Shown: one piece after another, positions 1-6,469 of the stretch
Position numbering within the stretch: position 1 is the first letter of the stretch
Layout of the letters: each line of letters starts with the position of its first letter
From: Pseudomonadota bacterium
GTDB taxonomy: Bacteria; Pseudomonadota; Alphaproteobacteria; Elsterales; Elsteraceae
NCBI GenBank assembly: GCA_016195115.1
Contig: JACQAI010000248.1
Span: 1-13,074, forward strand
Reading direction: 5' to 3'
Length of the DNA: 13,074 nt
Made by a program: the position numbers and the translations under genes
The notes under the pieces: generated by a model
Told to the model about the DNA's origin: nothing
Seen by the model: only the letters and a program-made list of their open reading frames with translations
Databases searched by the model: none

Positions 1-1376
1 GTGCGGCGCCAGGTCGTGCCCTGGGGCCCGTCCTCGAGCAGCACGCCTTGCGCCAGCAACGCGTCGCGGATGCGATCCGCGGCAGCAAAATCCCTGGCCT
101 TGCGCGCCGCGTTGCGTGCCGCGATCTGGCTGTCGACATAGGTCGGATCGATGCGCGCCGCGTTCGGTGGCGTCCAGGCGAACCAGGTTTCCGGATCGGC
201 CTGAAGCACGCCGAGAAGCCGGCCGGCGGCCAGCAGCTGCCCCTTCACCGCCGCTTGGGTGGCGCGATCGTCGGCCTTGTTGAGCTGGGCCAGCATGGCG
301 TGCAGCTCGGCGATCGCGGCCGGCGTGTTGAGATCGTCCTCGAGCGCGGCAACGAAGGCGTTGGACGGCGGCGCGTCGGCGGCCGCCACGCCGGCGACGC
401 GGCGCAGCGCCAGATAGAAGCGATCGAGCGTCTGGCGCGCCGCCTGCAGCCCCTCGGGCGTCCAATCGAGGGGCTGATGATAGTGCGCGCCCAGCAGGTA
501 GAAGCGGATCGCTTCTCCCGGCGTTCCCGCCAGAGCGTCGCGGATGGTCACGAAGTTGCCGAGGCTCTTCGACATCTTCTCGCCGCCGACGGTCAGCATG
601 CCGTTGTGCAGCCAGAAGCGCGCGAACAACTTACCGCCATGCGCGCAGGTGCTCTGCGCCACCTCGTTCTCGTGGTGCGGGAACACCAGGTCGTTGCCAC
701 CGCCGTGGATGTCGATGGTCTCCCCCAGATGGCGTTCGGCCATCGCCGAGCATTCGATGTGCCAGCCCGGCCGGCCGCGTCCCCACGGACTGTCCCAGCC
801 GGGCAGCTCGGGCCCCGAGGGCTTCCACAGCACGAAGTCGGCGGGATCGCGCTTGTAAGGCGCGACGTCGATGCGCGCGCCGGCGATCATCTCCTCGACC
901 GAGCGGCCCGACAGCCTGCCGTAGTCGGCGAAGCTCGCGACCGAGAAGAGCACGTGGTGCTCGGCCGCGTAGGCGTGACCCGACGCGAGCAGCCGCTCGA
1001 TCATGGCGACGATCTCGGCGATGTGCTCGGTGACGCGCGGCGAAACGTCGGGATCGAGCACGCCGAGCGCCCCGATATCCTCGAGATAGGCCCGTTCCGT
1101 GCGCGCGGTCAGGGCGCCGATCGGCTCGCCGTTCTCGGCCGCCGCGGTGTTGATCTTGTCGTCGACGTCGGTGACGTTGCGCACGTAGGTGACGTGCGCG
1201 AAGCGGTGCTTGAGCGCGCGGTAGAGCACGTCGAACACGATCGCGGCGCGGCCGTTGCCGACATGGGCGAGGTCGTAGACCGTCGGGCCGCAGACATAGA
1301 GGCTGACGCGGTCGGGCACCTGCGGCTCGAACGCCTGCTTGCGGCGGGTCAGCGTGTTGTGCAGCACCAGGGACAA
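1..1376 (-). CDS. cysS: Cysteinyl-tRNA synthetase (C-terminal end cut by window edge)
   Basis: Cytoplasmic class I aminoacyl-tRNA synthetase that activates cysteine with ATP and charges tRNA-Cys. 458 codons are visible and the frame runs off the left edge while reading GTTWRR, close to the usual family C-terminus, so only a few codons are missing. Seen in order: CGPTVYDLAHVGNGR at about residues 29-43, the class I HIGH-type motif in the form HVGN with the first zinc-ligand Cys at 29; WHIECSAMA with the second zinc Cys; GGGNDLVFPHHENE with the His and Glu zinc ligands; and the EKMSKSLGN loop. Start chosen: TTG at 1376-1374, giving MSLVLHNTLTRRK, because GGAG lies about seven bases upstream and no ATG fits the conserved N-terminus. 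Divergent from livK. All key residues are intact; the family call is very secure and the TTG start fairly secure. Confidence 0.96.
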   Translation of the reverse strand, partial: MSLVLHNTLTRRKQAFEPQVPDRVSLYVCGPTVYDLAHVGNGRAAIVFDVLYRALKHRFAHVTYVRNVTDVDDKINTAAAENGEPIGALTARTERAYLEDIGALGVLDPDVSPRVTEHIAEIVAMIERLLASGHAYAAEHHVLFSVASFADYGRLSGRSVEEMIAGARIDVAPYKRDPADFVLWKPSGPELPGWDSPWGRGRPGWHIECSAMAERHLGETIDIHGGGNDLVFPHHENEVAQSTCAHGGKLFARFWLHNGMLTVGGEKMSKSLGNFVTIRDALAGTPGEAIRFYLLGAHYHQPLDWTPEGLQAARQTLDRFYLALRRVAGVAAADAPPSNAFVAALEDDLNTPAAIAELHAMLAQLNKADDRATQAAVKGQLLAAGRLLGVLQADPETWFAWTPPNAARIDPTYVDSQIAARNAARKARDFAAADRIRDALLAQGVLLEDGPQGTTWRR

Positions 1377-1536
1377 GGCGGCTCTCCGTCGGCCCCGGTG
1401 TAAGTACCGCGATCGCCGCGAAACGCAAGCCCCTGCAGCGGCCCCGTGCTTGCATGCCCCTGCCATTGCGGGGATCATGAACCGCGGCCGGGCGCGCCGG
1501 GGCGCCGTCCGAGACGCCGGACAGGGGGACAAAGAC
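1377..1536. promoter_or_regulatory. Divergent cysS / livK intergenic region
   Basis: This 160-nt gap must hold the promoters of both divergent genes. It contains an imperfect direct repeat, GCAAGCCCCTGC at 1425-1436 and GCATGCCCCTGC at 1452-1463 (11 of 12 bases, 27-nt period), and a short inverted repeat GCAAGC (1425-1430) / GCTTGC (1448-1453). A weak candidate livK promoter is TTGCAT (1450-1455), then 17 nt, then GATCAT (1473-1478). Its -35 would overlap the second repeat copy. The AGGGGG at about 1523-1528 is the livK ribosome-binding site. The presence of regulatory sequence is near certain, but the individual boxes are weak. Confidence 0.4.
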
Positions 1537-2757
1537 ATGCCGATGCGCTTCAACAGGGCACTTGGCGCGCTGGGTGCGGCGGTCGCCGTGGTGGCGATCG
1601 CAGCGGCGCCGGCGAGCGCCCAGAACACTCAGGGCATCTCCGACAAGACCATCAAGATCGGCAATCTCGGACCGTTCACCGGCGAGTCGTCGATCTTCAC
1701 GCCGCTCAATTTCGGTCCCGAGGCCTATCTGCGCTCGATCAACGCCCAGGGCGGGGTGCACGGCCGTACGTTCGAGACGGTGTTCGCCGACGACGCGTGC
1801 AACGAGGCCAAGGGCATCGCCGCGGCCAAGAAGCTGATCTACGAGGACAAGGTCTTCATGATCATGGGCCATCCGTGCAGCGGCGTCGCCATGGCGATCA
1901 AGCCGATGCTCGACAAGGAAGGCGTGCCGTGGATGGGCCTGGCGGCCAACCCGAAGCTGACGCGGCCGACCGTGCCGTCGATGTTCTCGAGCTATACCGG
2001 GATCGAATCCGGCAGCGCGATGGCGGCGTTCGCGCTCACCAAGCCGGGCGTCAAGAAGATCGCGATCGTCCAGCACAGCAACGACTGGGCCGCGGGCTAC
2101 TGCAACCCGGCGACCGACTACATCAAGGCCAACGGCGCCGAGGTGGTGATCAGCACCGCGATGGAGCGCGGCTCGACCGATGCCACCGCGCAGGCGCTGC
2201 AGATCAAGCAGTCGGGCGCCCAGGCGGTGATGGGCTGCCTCTATCAGCAGGAGCTCGTGATCCTGCTGCGCGACATGGCGAAGTACGGCGTCGACGCGAT
2301 CGTGCTCGGCGCGCTGGGCGCCGATTTCAATCAGACCGTGCAGCAGGTCGGCAACCCGGCGGCGGTCAAGCAGAAATTCTTTCAGCCCTATCAGTTCCAA
2401 GCCAAGATCGGCACCGGCCCGCTCAAGCCGTACCGCGAGCTGTTCCTCAAGTACCTGACCAAGGACGAGTTGCCAAAGTCGGGCGAGCCGACCAACTTCT
2501 ACTATTTCGGCGTGCCGGTCGGCATCGTCACCGTCGAAGCGTTCAAGCGCGCCGGACCAGCCCCGACGCGCGAAAAATGGATCGAAGCGGTCGAGTCGCT
2601 GAAAGGCTTCGAGACCAACGTGTTCGCCGACACGGCGAACTTCAGCAAGGACAACCACGTCGGCTTCCGGCGCATGTTCGCGGTCGGCCTCAACGACGCC
2701 GGCGAGGAGACCGTCTACTCGACGTGGGGCAAGCCGCTGCCGCCCAGCGGCAGCTGA
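1537..2757 (+). CDS. livK: HAAT-family ABC transporter periplasmic substrate-binding protein (LivK-like)
   Basis: Periplasmic type I binding protein (Peripla_BP_6 / Leu-Ile-Val-binding class) that captures the substrate for the permease encoded downstream. It has 406 residues, normal for the family. ATG at 1537 is chosen because AGGGGG lies about eight bases upstream; an in-frame ATG at 1543 is an alternative. The signal peptide is clear: basic MPMRFNR, a hydrophobic Ala/Val stretch at about 8-24, and an APASA cleavage site before Gln29. There is no lipobox Cys, so the mature protein should be soluble. The mature chain opens with KTIKIGNLGPFTGESS, the family's usual first strand. Four Cys remain (88, 114, 189, 234); the 88/114 pair sits where LivJ/LivK proteins have their N-lobe disulfide. 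Ligand is not predictable: proteins of this class bind branched-chain amino acids, amides, urea or aromatic acids. First gene of the importer operon. Confidence 0.93.
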   Translation: MPMRFNRALGALGAAVAVVAIAAAPASAQNTQGISDKTIKIGNLGPFTGESSIFTPLNFGPEAYLRSINAQGGVHGRTFETVFADDACNEAKGIAAAKKLIYEDKVFMIMGHPCSGVAMAIKPMLDKEGVPWMGLAANPKLTRPTVPSMFSSYTGIESGSAMAAFALTKPGVKKIAIVQHSNDWAAGYCNPATDYIKANGAEVVISTAMERGSTDATAQALQIKQSGAQAVMGCLYQQELVILLRDMAKYGVDAIVLGALGADFNQTVQQVGNPAAVKQKFFQPYQFQAKIGTGPLKPYRELFLKYLTKDELPKSGEPTNFYYFGVPVGIVTVEAFKRAGPAPTREKWIEAVESLKGFETNVFADTANFSKDNHVGFRRMFAVGLNDAGEETVYSTWGKPLPPSGS

Positions 2758-2782
2758 GGTTCGCTCCGCAGCCGCACCTCGA

Positions 2783-2819
2783 AATCCCTCCCCCGCGCGC
2801 AGCGTGGGGGAGGGTAGGG
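2783..2819 (+). repeat. REP-like palindromic repeat, arm A1
   Basis: GC-rich palindromic unit just after livK. CCCTCCCCC pairs with GGGGGAGGG, and the intervening GCGC/GCGT extends the stem around a GCA triloop, giving a possible hairpin of about 13 bp with one G-T wobble. The 37 bases are the perfect reverse complement of arm A2 at 2910-2946. The outer edge carries AAT, mirrored as ATT in the partner. No T-run follows, so it does not look like a standard intrinsic terminator. Confidence 0.9.
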
Positions 2820-2909
2820 TGGGGGCGCGGACGTCAAGATCGTCGCCACGGAGAGGCGGATCTGAGCGCATCCATCAGCATCGCGGCCACGGATAGGTTG
2901 GGGGCCCCC

Positions 2910-2946
2910 CCCTACCCTCCCCCACGCTGCGCGCGGGGGAGGGATT
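2910..2946 (-). repeat. REP-like palindromic repeat, arm A2 (inverted)
   Basis: Perfect 37-base inverted copy of arm A1, 90 nt away, making a head-to-head pair. The spacer (2820-2909) shows no ORF or transposon signature. The 3' half, GGGGGAGGG at 2935-2943, is both the closing strand of the local hairpin and the only good Shine-Dalgarno sequence before livH. A run of eight C at 2905-2912 on the inner side replaces CCCCCACCC expected from arm A1, so the outer part of the unit has drifted. Confidence 0.9.
2935..2943 (+). promoter_or_regulatory. livH ribosome-binding site inside repeat arm A2
   Basis: GGGGGAGGG contains GGAGG at 2938-2942, leaving 11 nt to ATG 2954 or 8 nt to an in-frame TTG at 2951. 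No other purine-rich tract lies closer. The same bases form the 3' strand of the arm A2 hairpin and can also pair with arm A1, so the site could be occluded in the mRNA. The position is directly visible; occlusion is inference. Confidence 0.65.
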
Positions 2947-2953
2947 CGATTTG

Positions 2954-3826
2954 ATGATCCTGTCGCAGCTGGTGATCAGCGGCGTCGCGACCGGCATGCT
3001 GTATGCCCTGATCGCGCTCTCGATGACGGTCGGTTACCGCGCCACGACCGTGGTCAATTTCGGCCACGGCGACATCGTCATGATGGGCGCCTACGCGATG
3101 CTCTTTCTCGCGGTCGGCGTCGGCATGCCGTTCCCGCTGGCGCTCGCGCTGGCGGCGAGCGGCCTGTTCCTGTTCGGCTTCCTGATGCAGCGGGGCCTGA
3201 TGGCGCCGATCATCGCCGGCCCGCATCTGTCGCTGGCGATCATGGCGCTCGCGGTCGGCTATGCACTGCGGGGCGTCGCCCGCATCGAATGGGGCAACGA
3301 CATCCTGCTGCTGCCCCGGCCCTACGCGCAGAACGCATTCCTGCTCGGGCCGGTGGTGATCACCATGGACGACCTGGTGATCACCGGCAGCGTGCTGCTG
3401 CTCCTGCTGCTGCTGTTCGTCGTGTTCAACGTCACGCGCATCGGCAAGGTCATCCAGGCGGTGTTCCAGACCCAGCGCGGCGCCCAGCTGGTCGGCATCA
3501 ACGTGCCGGCGTTCCACTGCATCATGTGGGGCGCCGGGACGACGCTCGGCACCGCCGGTGGCGTGCTCCTGGCGCTCATCGTTCCCCTGACTCCCGACAT
3601 GGGCGTATGGACCCTGGTGCGCGGCTTCGCGGCGATGACGCTGGGCGGCTTCGGCTCGCTACATGGCGCGGTGATCGGCGGCGTGCTGCTCGGGCTGATG
3701 GAGAAGCTGCTCGGCTTCTACGTCTCGACCGTGTTCATCGACATCAGCGGCTACCTGATCACCATCTTGGTCTTGTTGATTCGGCCGCAAGGCCTGTTCG
3801 GACAGCATGCAACGCTCCGCGTCTGA
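2954..3826 (+). CDS. livH: HAAT-family ABC transporter permease (LivH-like)
   Basis: Inner-membrane permease, one half of the translocation channel, partner of the LivM-like protein encoded next. 290 residues, typical for LivH. The N-terminus LVISGVATGMLYALIALSMT and the following VNFGHGDIVMMGAY (about 34-47) are the family hallmark. Strongly hydrophobic segments recur through the chain (about 5-25, 45-75, 90-108, 140-160, 190-212, 225-250 and 262-278). The cytoplasmic loop with QTQRGAQLVGIN (about 172-183) is the likely ATPase-coupling EAA-type loop, and GGFGSLHGAVIGG (about 231-243) is conserved. ATG 2954 is taken as start; TTG 2951, one codon earlier, has better spacing to the ribosome-binding site and cannot be excluded. 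It is separated from livK by the inverted-repeat pair and overlaps livM by 20 nt, implying translational coupling onward. Confidence 0.93.
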   Translation: MILSQLVISGVATGMLYALIALSMTVGYRATTVVNFGHGDIVMMGAYAMLFLAVGVGMPFPLALALAASGLFLFGFLMQRGLMAPIIAGPHLSLAIMALAVGYALRGVARIEWGNDILLLPRPYAQNAFLLGPVVITMDDLVITGSVLLLLLLLFVVFNVTRIGKVIQAVFQTQRGAQLVGINVPAFHCIMWGAGTTLGTAGGVLLALIVPLTPDMGVWTLVRGFAAMTLGGFGSLHGAVIGGVLLGLMEKLLGFYVSTVFIDISGYLITILVLLIRPQGLFGQHATLRV

Positions 3827-4787
3827 CGGCGCGGCGCGTGCCGTGGTCAGCCGGCGCGTGCTGTGGATCGTGCCGATCCTGCTGCTGCCGCTGCCGCTGC
3901 TGCTCAATCCCTACCAGCAGTACGTCATCAACCTGGTGCTGGTCTACGTGCCGGTCGCCATCGGCTTCAACGTCGTGGTCGGCAACCTCGGCCTGCTGGC
4001 GTTCTCCAATGTCGCGTTCTTCGGCATCGGCGCCTACACCGCCGGCATCCTGATGGTCCGGCTGGGCCTGCCGTGGTGGGTGGCGGTGCCGCCGGCGGCG
4101 CTGATGGGCGCCGTCGCGGGCTGTGCCGCCAGCGTCCCGGCGCTGCGCGGCGTACGGCTGTTCTACCTCGCGATCATGACCTTGGCGTTCGGCGAGCTGA
4201 TGCGCTGGGTCTACATCCGCTGGATCCCGGTGACCGGCGGCTCGTTCGGCATGGCCCTGCCGCCGCCCGACTTGTTCGGCTGGTCGCTCGACAGCGAGGC
4301 GGGCAAATTCTACGTCTTCCTCGGCCTGGTCCTGGTGGCGATCATCGCGACCGACCGCATCCTGCGCTCGCGCTTCGGCCGCGCCTTCGTTGCGATCAAG
4401 AGCGACGAGCTCGCTGCAGCGGCGATGGGCGTGCCGACCAACCGCTACATCACGCTCGGCTTCGCCTGGGGCGGCGCCGTGGTCGGCGTCGGCGGCGCCA
4501 TGTACGCCGCGCTGATCGGCCACCTGTCGCCGCCGGCGTTCGACTTGACCGAGCTCATCCTCGAGTTCGCCATCATCATGGTCGGCGGCCTCGGCAGCCT
4601 GGTCGGCTCGGTGATCGGCGCGGTGATCATCACGGCCGCGCCGGAGTTCTTCCACGAGCTTCCCGGGTATCAGGAGCTGCTGTTCGGCATCCTGATCGTG
4701 CTCGTCATCCTGTTCTTGCCGCGCGGCCTCGCGAGCCTGCTGGCGCGCGCCCATCCCCTGTTCCGCGACCGCTACGATCGGGGCTGA
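3807..4787 (+). CDS. livM: HAAT-family ABC transporter permease (LivM-like)
   Basis: Second inner-membrane permease of the importer, 326 residues, as expected for LivM. A basic cytoplasmic N-terminus (to about residue 17) precedes a hydrophobic helix WIVPILLLPLPLLL. Then come the family signature GFNVVVGNLGLLAFSNVAFFGIGAYTAG, here described by position (53-80), further membrane segments at about 90-110, 117-135 and 168-182, the coupling-loop sequence SRFGRAFVAIKSDELAAAAM (188-207), and C-terminal helices including IMVGGLGSLVGSVIGAVI and LLFGILIVLVILFLPRGL. The ATG at 3807 lies inside the end of livH (20-nt overlap) with only a weak GGAC-type ribosome-binding site, so translation probably depends on livH. 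GTG codons about ten residues downstream are alternative starts. Stop and the livG ATG are one base apart. Confidence 0.93.
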   Translation: MQRSASDGAARAVVSRRVLWIVPILLLPLPLLLNPYQQYVINLVLVYVPVAIGFNVVVGNLGLLAFSNVAFFGIGAYTAGILMVRLGLPWWVAVPPAALMGAVAGCAASVPALRGVRLFYLAIMTLAFGELMRWVYIRWIPVTGGSFGMALPPPDLFGWSLDSEAGKFYVFLGLVLVAIIATDRILRSRFGRAFVAIKSDELAAAAMGVPTNRYITLGFAWGGAVVGVGGAMYAALIGHLSPPAFDLTELILEFAIIMVGGLGSLVGSVIGAVIITAAPEFFHELPGYQELLFGILIVLVILFLPRGLASLLARAHPLFRDRYDRG

Positions 4788-4788
4788 G

Positions 4789-5553
4789 ATGGCGGCGCTG
4801 CTCGAGGTCTCCGACATCACCGTGCGCTTCGGCGGCCTGACCGCGGTCGACCGCGTGTCGTTTGGACTGGAGCCCGGCCAGATCTGCGCCCTGATCGGCC
4901 CGAACGGCGCCGGCAAGACCACGCTGTTCAATGCGATCGCCGGCAACGCCGTGATCGAGGGCGGCCGCATCGTCTTCCGCGGCAGCGAGATCCAGGGCCT
5001 GACGCCGCACGAGATCTCGGCGCGCGGCATCCGGCGCACGTTCCAGACCGGTGGCTTGTTCGGCCATCTGACCGCGCTCGAGAACGTCCTGGTCGGCCTG
5101 CACACCGAGATCGCCAGCGACTTCTTCGGGCTGCTGCTCGGCAGCCGGCGGTCGCACCAGGCAGAAGTTGCTGCGACCGCGCGCGCCCGCGACCTGCTCG
5201 CCCTGATGGACATCGCCGCGCTCGCCGACCATCCGGCCGACGCGCTGTCCGGCGGCCAGCAGCGCATGGTCGAGATCGTGCGCGCGCTGGCGACCAATCC
5301 GCCGCTGCTGCTGCTCGACGAGCCGGCGGTCGGCCTCGCCCCGGCGGCGCGCGACAAGCTCACCCAGATCATCCGCCGGCTGGCGCGCGAGACCAACCTC
5401 GGCATCCTCCTGATCGAGCATGCGATCGAGCTGGTCATGGACGTATCGGACCGCGTGATCGTGCTCAACGACGGCAAGAAGGTCGCCGACGCGCCGCCGG
5501 CCGCAGTGCGCGCCGACAAGGCCGTGCTCGAGGCCTATCTCGGTCATGCCTGA
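4789..5553 (+). CDS. livG: HAAT-family ABC transporter ATP-binding protein (LivG-like)
   Basis: Cytoplasmic ATPase that powers the importer, probably as a heterodimer with the LivF-like subunit. 254 residues, normal for LivG. Visible motifs: Walker A GPNGAGKTT at 37-45, Q-loop in RRTFQTGGLF with Gln86, ABC signature LSGGQQ at 153-158, Walker B LLLLDEP at 173-179, and the switch His211 in LIEHAIE. The sequence after Walker B (AVGLAP) and the DRVIVLNDGKKVADAPP segment are LivG-like. The start follows the livM stop by one base and has GGGG about six bases upstream. It overlaps livF by eight bases. All catalytic residues are intact. Confidence 0.95.
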   Translation: MAALLEVSDITVRFGGLTAVDRVSFGLEPGQICALIGPNGAGKTTLFNAIAGNAVIEGGRIVFRGSEIQGLTPHEISARGIRRTFQTGGLFGHLTALENVLVGLHTEIASDFFGLLLGSRRSHQAEVAATARARDLLALMDIAALADHPADALSGGQQRMVEIVRALATNPPLLLLDEPAVGLAPAARDKLTQIIRRLARETNLGILLIEHAIELVMDVSDRVIVLNDGKKVADAPPAAVRADKAVLEAYLGHA

Positions 5554-6256
5554 GCCCCTGCTCACCGCGCTCGGCGTCGAGGCCGGCTACCGCAGCAAGC
5601 AGATCCTGTTCGGCGTCGATTTCACCATCTCGCGCGGCGAGGTCGTGGCGCTGCTCGGCGCCAACGGCAGCGGCAAGTCGACCGCGCTCAACACAGTCAG
5701 CGGCTTCGTGCGGCCGTCGGCCGGCTCGATCCGTTTCGACGGCGAGGAGATCGCCGGCAGTCCGCCGCATCGCATCTTCCGACGCGGCATCATCCAGGTC
5801 AGCCAGGCGCGCGACCTGTTCCCCGACATGTCGGTCGAGGACAATCTGCGGCTCGGGGCCTGGGTGCGCGGCGCCGAGATCGAGGCCGATCTCGACGCCG
5901 TCTGCACGTCGTTTCCGCGCCTCGGCGAGCGGCGGCGCCAGCCGGTGCGGCTGATGTCGGGCGGCGAGCAGCAGATGGTCGCGATCGGTCGGGCGTTGAT
6001 GGGTCGGCCGAAGCTGCTGTTGCTCGACGAGCCGTCGGGCGGCCTGGCCCCCGTCTTCGTCGGCGAGATCGCCGCCATCATGACCGCGCTCAAGGGCCGC
6101 GGCATCACGATGCTGATCATCGAGCAGAACATCAAGCTGGCGCTGACCGTCGCCGACCGCTTCCTGATCCTGCGCGACGGCAAGGTCGCGCAGGGCCACG
6201 ACGTGCGCACCGGCGCCGCCACCGAGGAAGACATCGTGCGGAGCATCTATCTCTGA
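5546..6256 (+). CDS. livF: HAAT-family ABC transporter ATP-binding protein (LivF-like)
   Basis: Second cytoplasmic ATPase of the importer, 236 residues, typical for LivF and shorter than LivG. Motifs: Walker A GANGSGKST at 38-46, Q-loop at VSQARDLFPDMSVEDNL with Gln87, signature MSGGEQQ at 138-143 (Met in place of the usual Leu), Walker B LLLLDEP at 157-163. Gln194 in IIEQN stands where most ABC ATPases have the switch His; EQN is normal for LivF proteins, so this is not a defect. The ATG overlaps the livG stop (8-nt overlap), so translation is likely coupled. The gene ends five bases before repeat arm B1; this is the last importer gene. Confidence 0.95.
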   Translation: MPEPLLTALGVEAGYRSKQILFGVDFTISRGEVVALLGANGSGKSTALNTVSGFVRPSAGSIRFDGEEIAGSPPHRIFRRGIIQVSQARDLFPDMSVEDNLRLGAWVRGAEIEADLDAVCTSFPRLGERRRQPVRLMSGGEQQMVAIGRALMGRPKLLLLDEPSGGLAPVFVGEIAAIMTALKGRGITMLIIEQNIKLALTVADRFLILRDGKVAQGHDVRTGAATEEDIVRSIYL

Positions 6257-6261
6257 GACGT

Positions 6262-6304
6262 AATCCCTCCCCCGCGCGAAGCGTGGGGGAGGGTAGGGAG
6301 GGGG
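6262..6304 (+). repeat. REP-like palindromic repeat, arm B1
   Basis: Same family as arms A1/A2: it begins AATCCCTCCCCC and contains GGGGGAGGGTAGGGAGGGGG. The hairpin stem CCCTCCCCCGCGC / GCGTGGGGGAGGG closes on a GAA triloop, so the tip reads GCGAAGC. It starts five bases after the livF stop. Confidence 0.9.
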
Positions 6305-6355
6305 TCACGGTCCGCGAGGCCGTACCCAACCGTCAGGACTCGTTCGTGCGCCCTG

Positions 6356-6402
6356 CCCCCTCCCTACCCTCCCCCATGCGCTACGCGCACGGGGGAGGGA
6401 TT
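6356..6402 (-). repeat. REP-like palindromic repeat, arm B2 (inverted)
   Basis: Inverted partner of arm B1 after a 51-nt spacer. On the minus strand the first 12 and last 20 bases equal arm B1, but the tip is four bases longer (GTGCGC-GTA-GCGCAT) and still self-complementary, with one G-T wobble. The tip therefore differs from the other arms while keeping the hairpin. GGGATTCTTTAG follows on the plus strand; the T content is too low to call a terminator. Confidence 0.88.
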
Positions 6403-6469
6403 CTTTAGAGGGGTGTTTCGCGCCCGGAATCTGCCCTAGCCTGGACGAGCATTCGGAGATCTTGAGTCC

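Noticed and set aside
48..1403. 451-residue plus-strand open frame opposite cysS
   Set aside because: Antisense shadow; the minus strand encodes CysRS with all zinc ligands, HVGN and KMSKS motifs.
1339..1536. N-terminal extension of the livK frame upstream to 1339
   Set aside because: It would overlap cysS and bury the signal peptide; ATG 1537 has a strong ribosome-binding site and begins a clean signal sequence.
631..2871. 746-residue minus-strand open frame across cysS and livK
   Set aside because: It is out of frame with the real CysRS, is antisense to livK, and its product is low-complexity Arg/Ala/His-rich, typical of a shadow frame in GC-rich DNA.
2783..2946. Repeat arms as intrinsic terminators or as coding sequence
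   Set aside because: The hairpins are not followed by T-runs, and the short LPSPTLRAGEG-type peptides read from them are translations of the repeat, not proteins.
3759..5519. 586-residue minus-strand open frame opposite livM and livG
   Set aside because: Antisense shadow; the plus strand carries complete, motif-bearing transporter genes with tight start/stop overlaps.
6089..6136. Loss of the H-loop His in LivF as an inactivating change
   Set aside because: The EQN sequence replacing His is normal in LivF-type ATPases.
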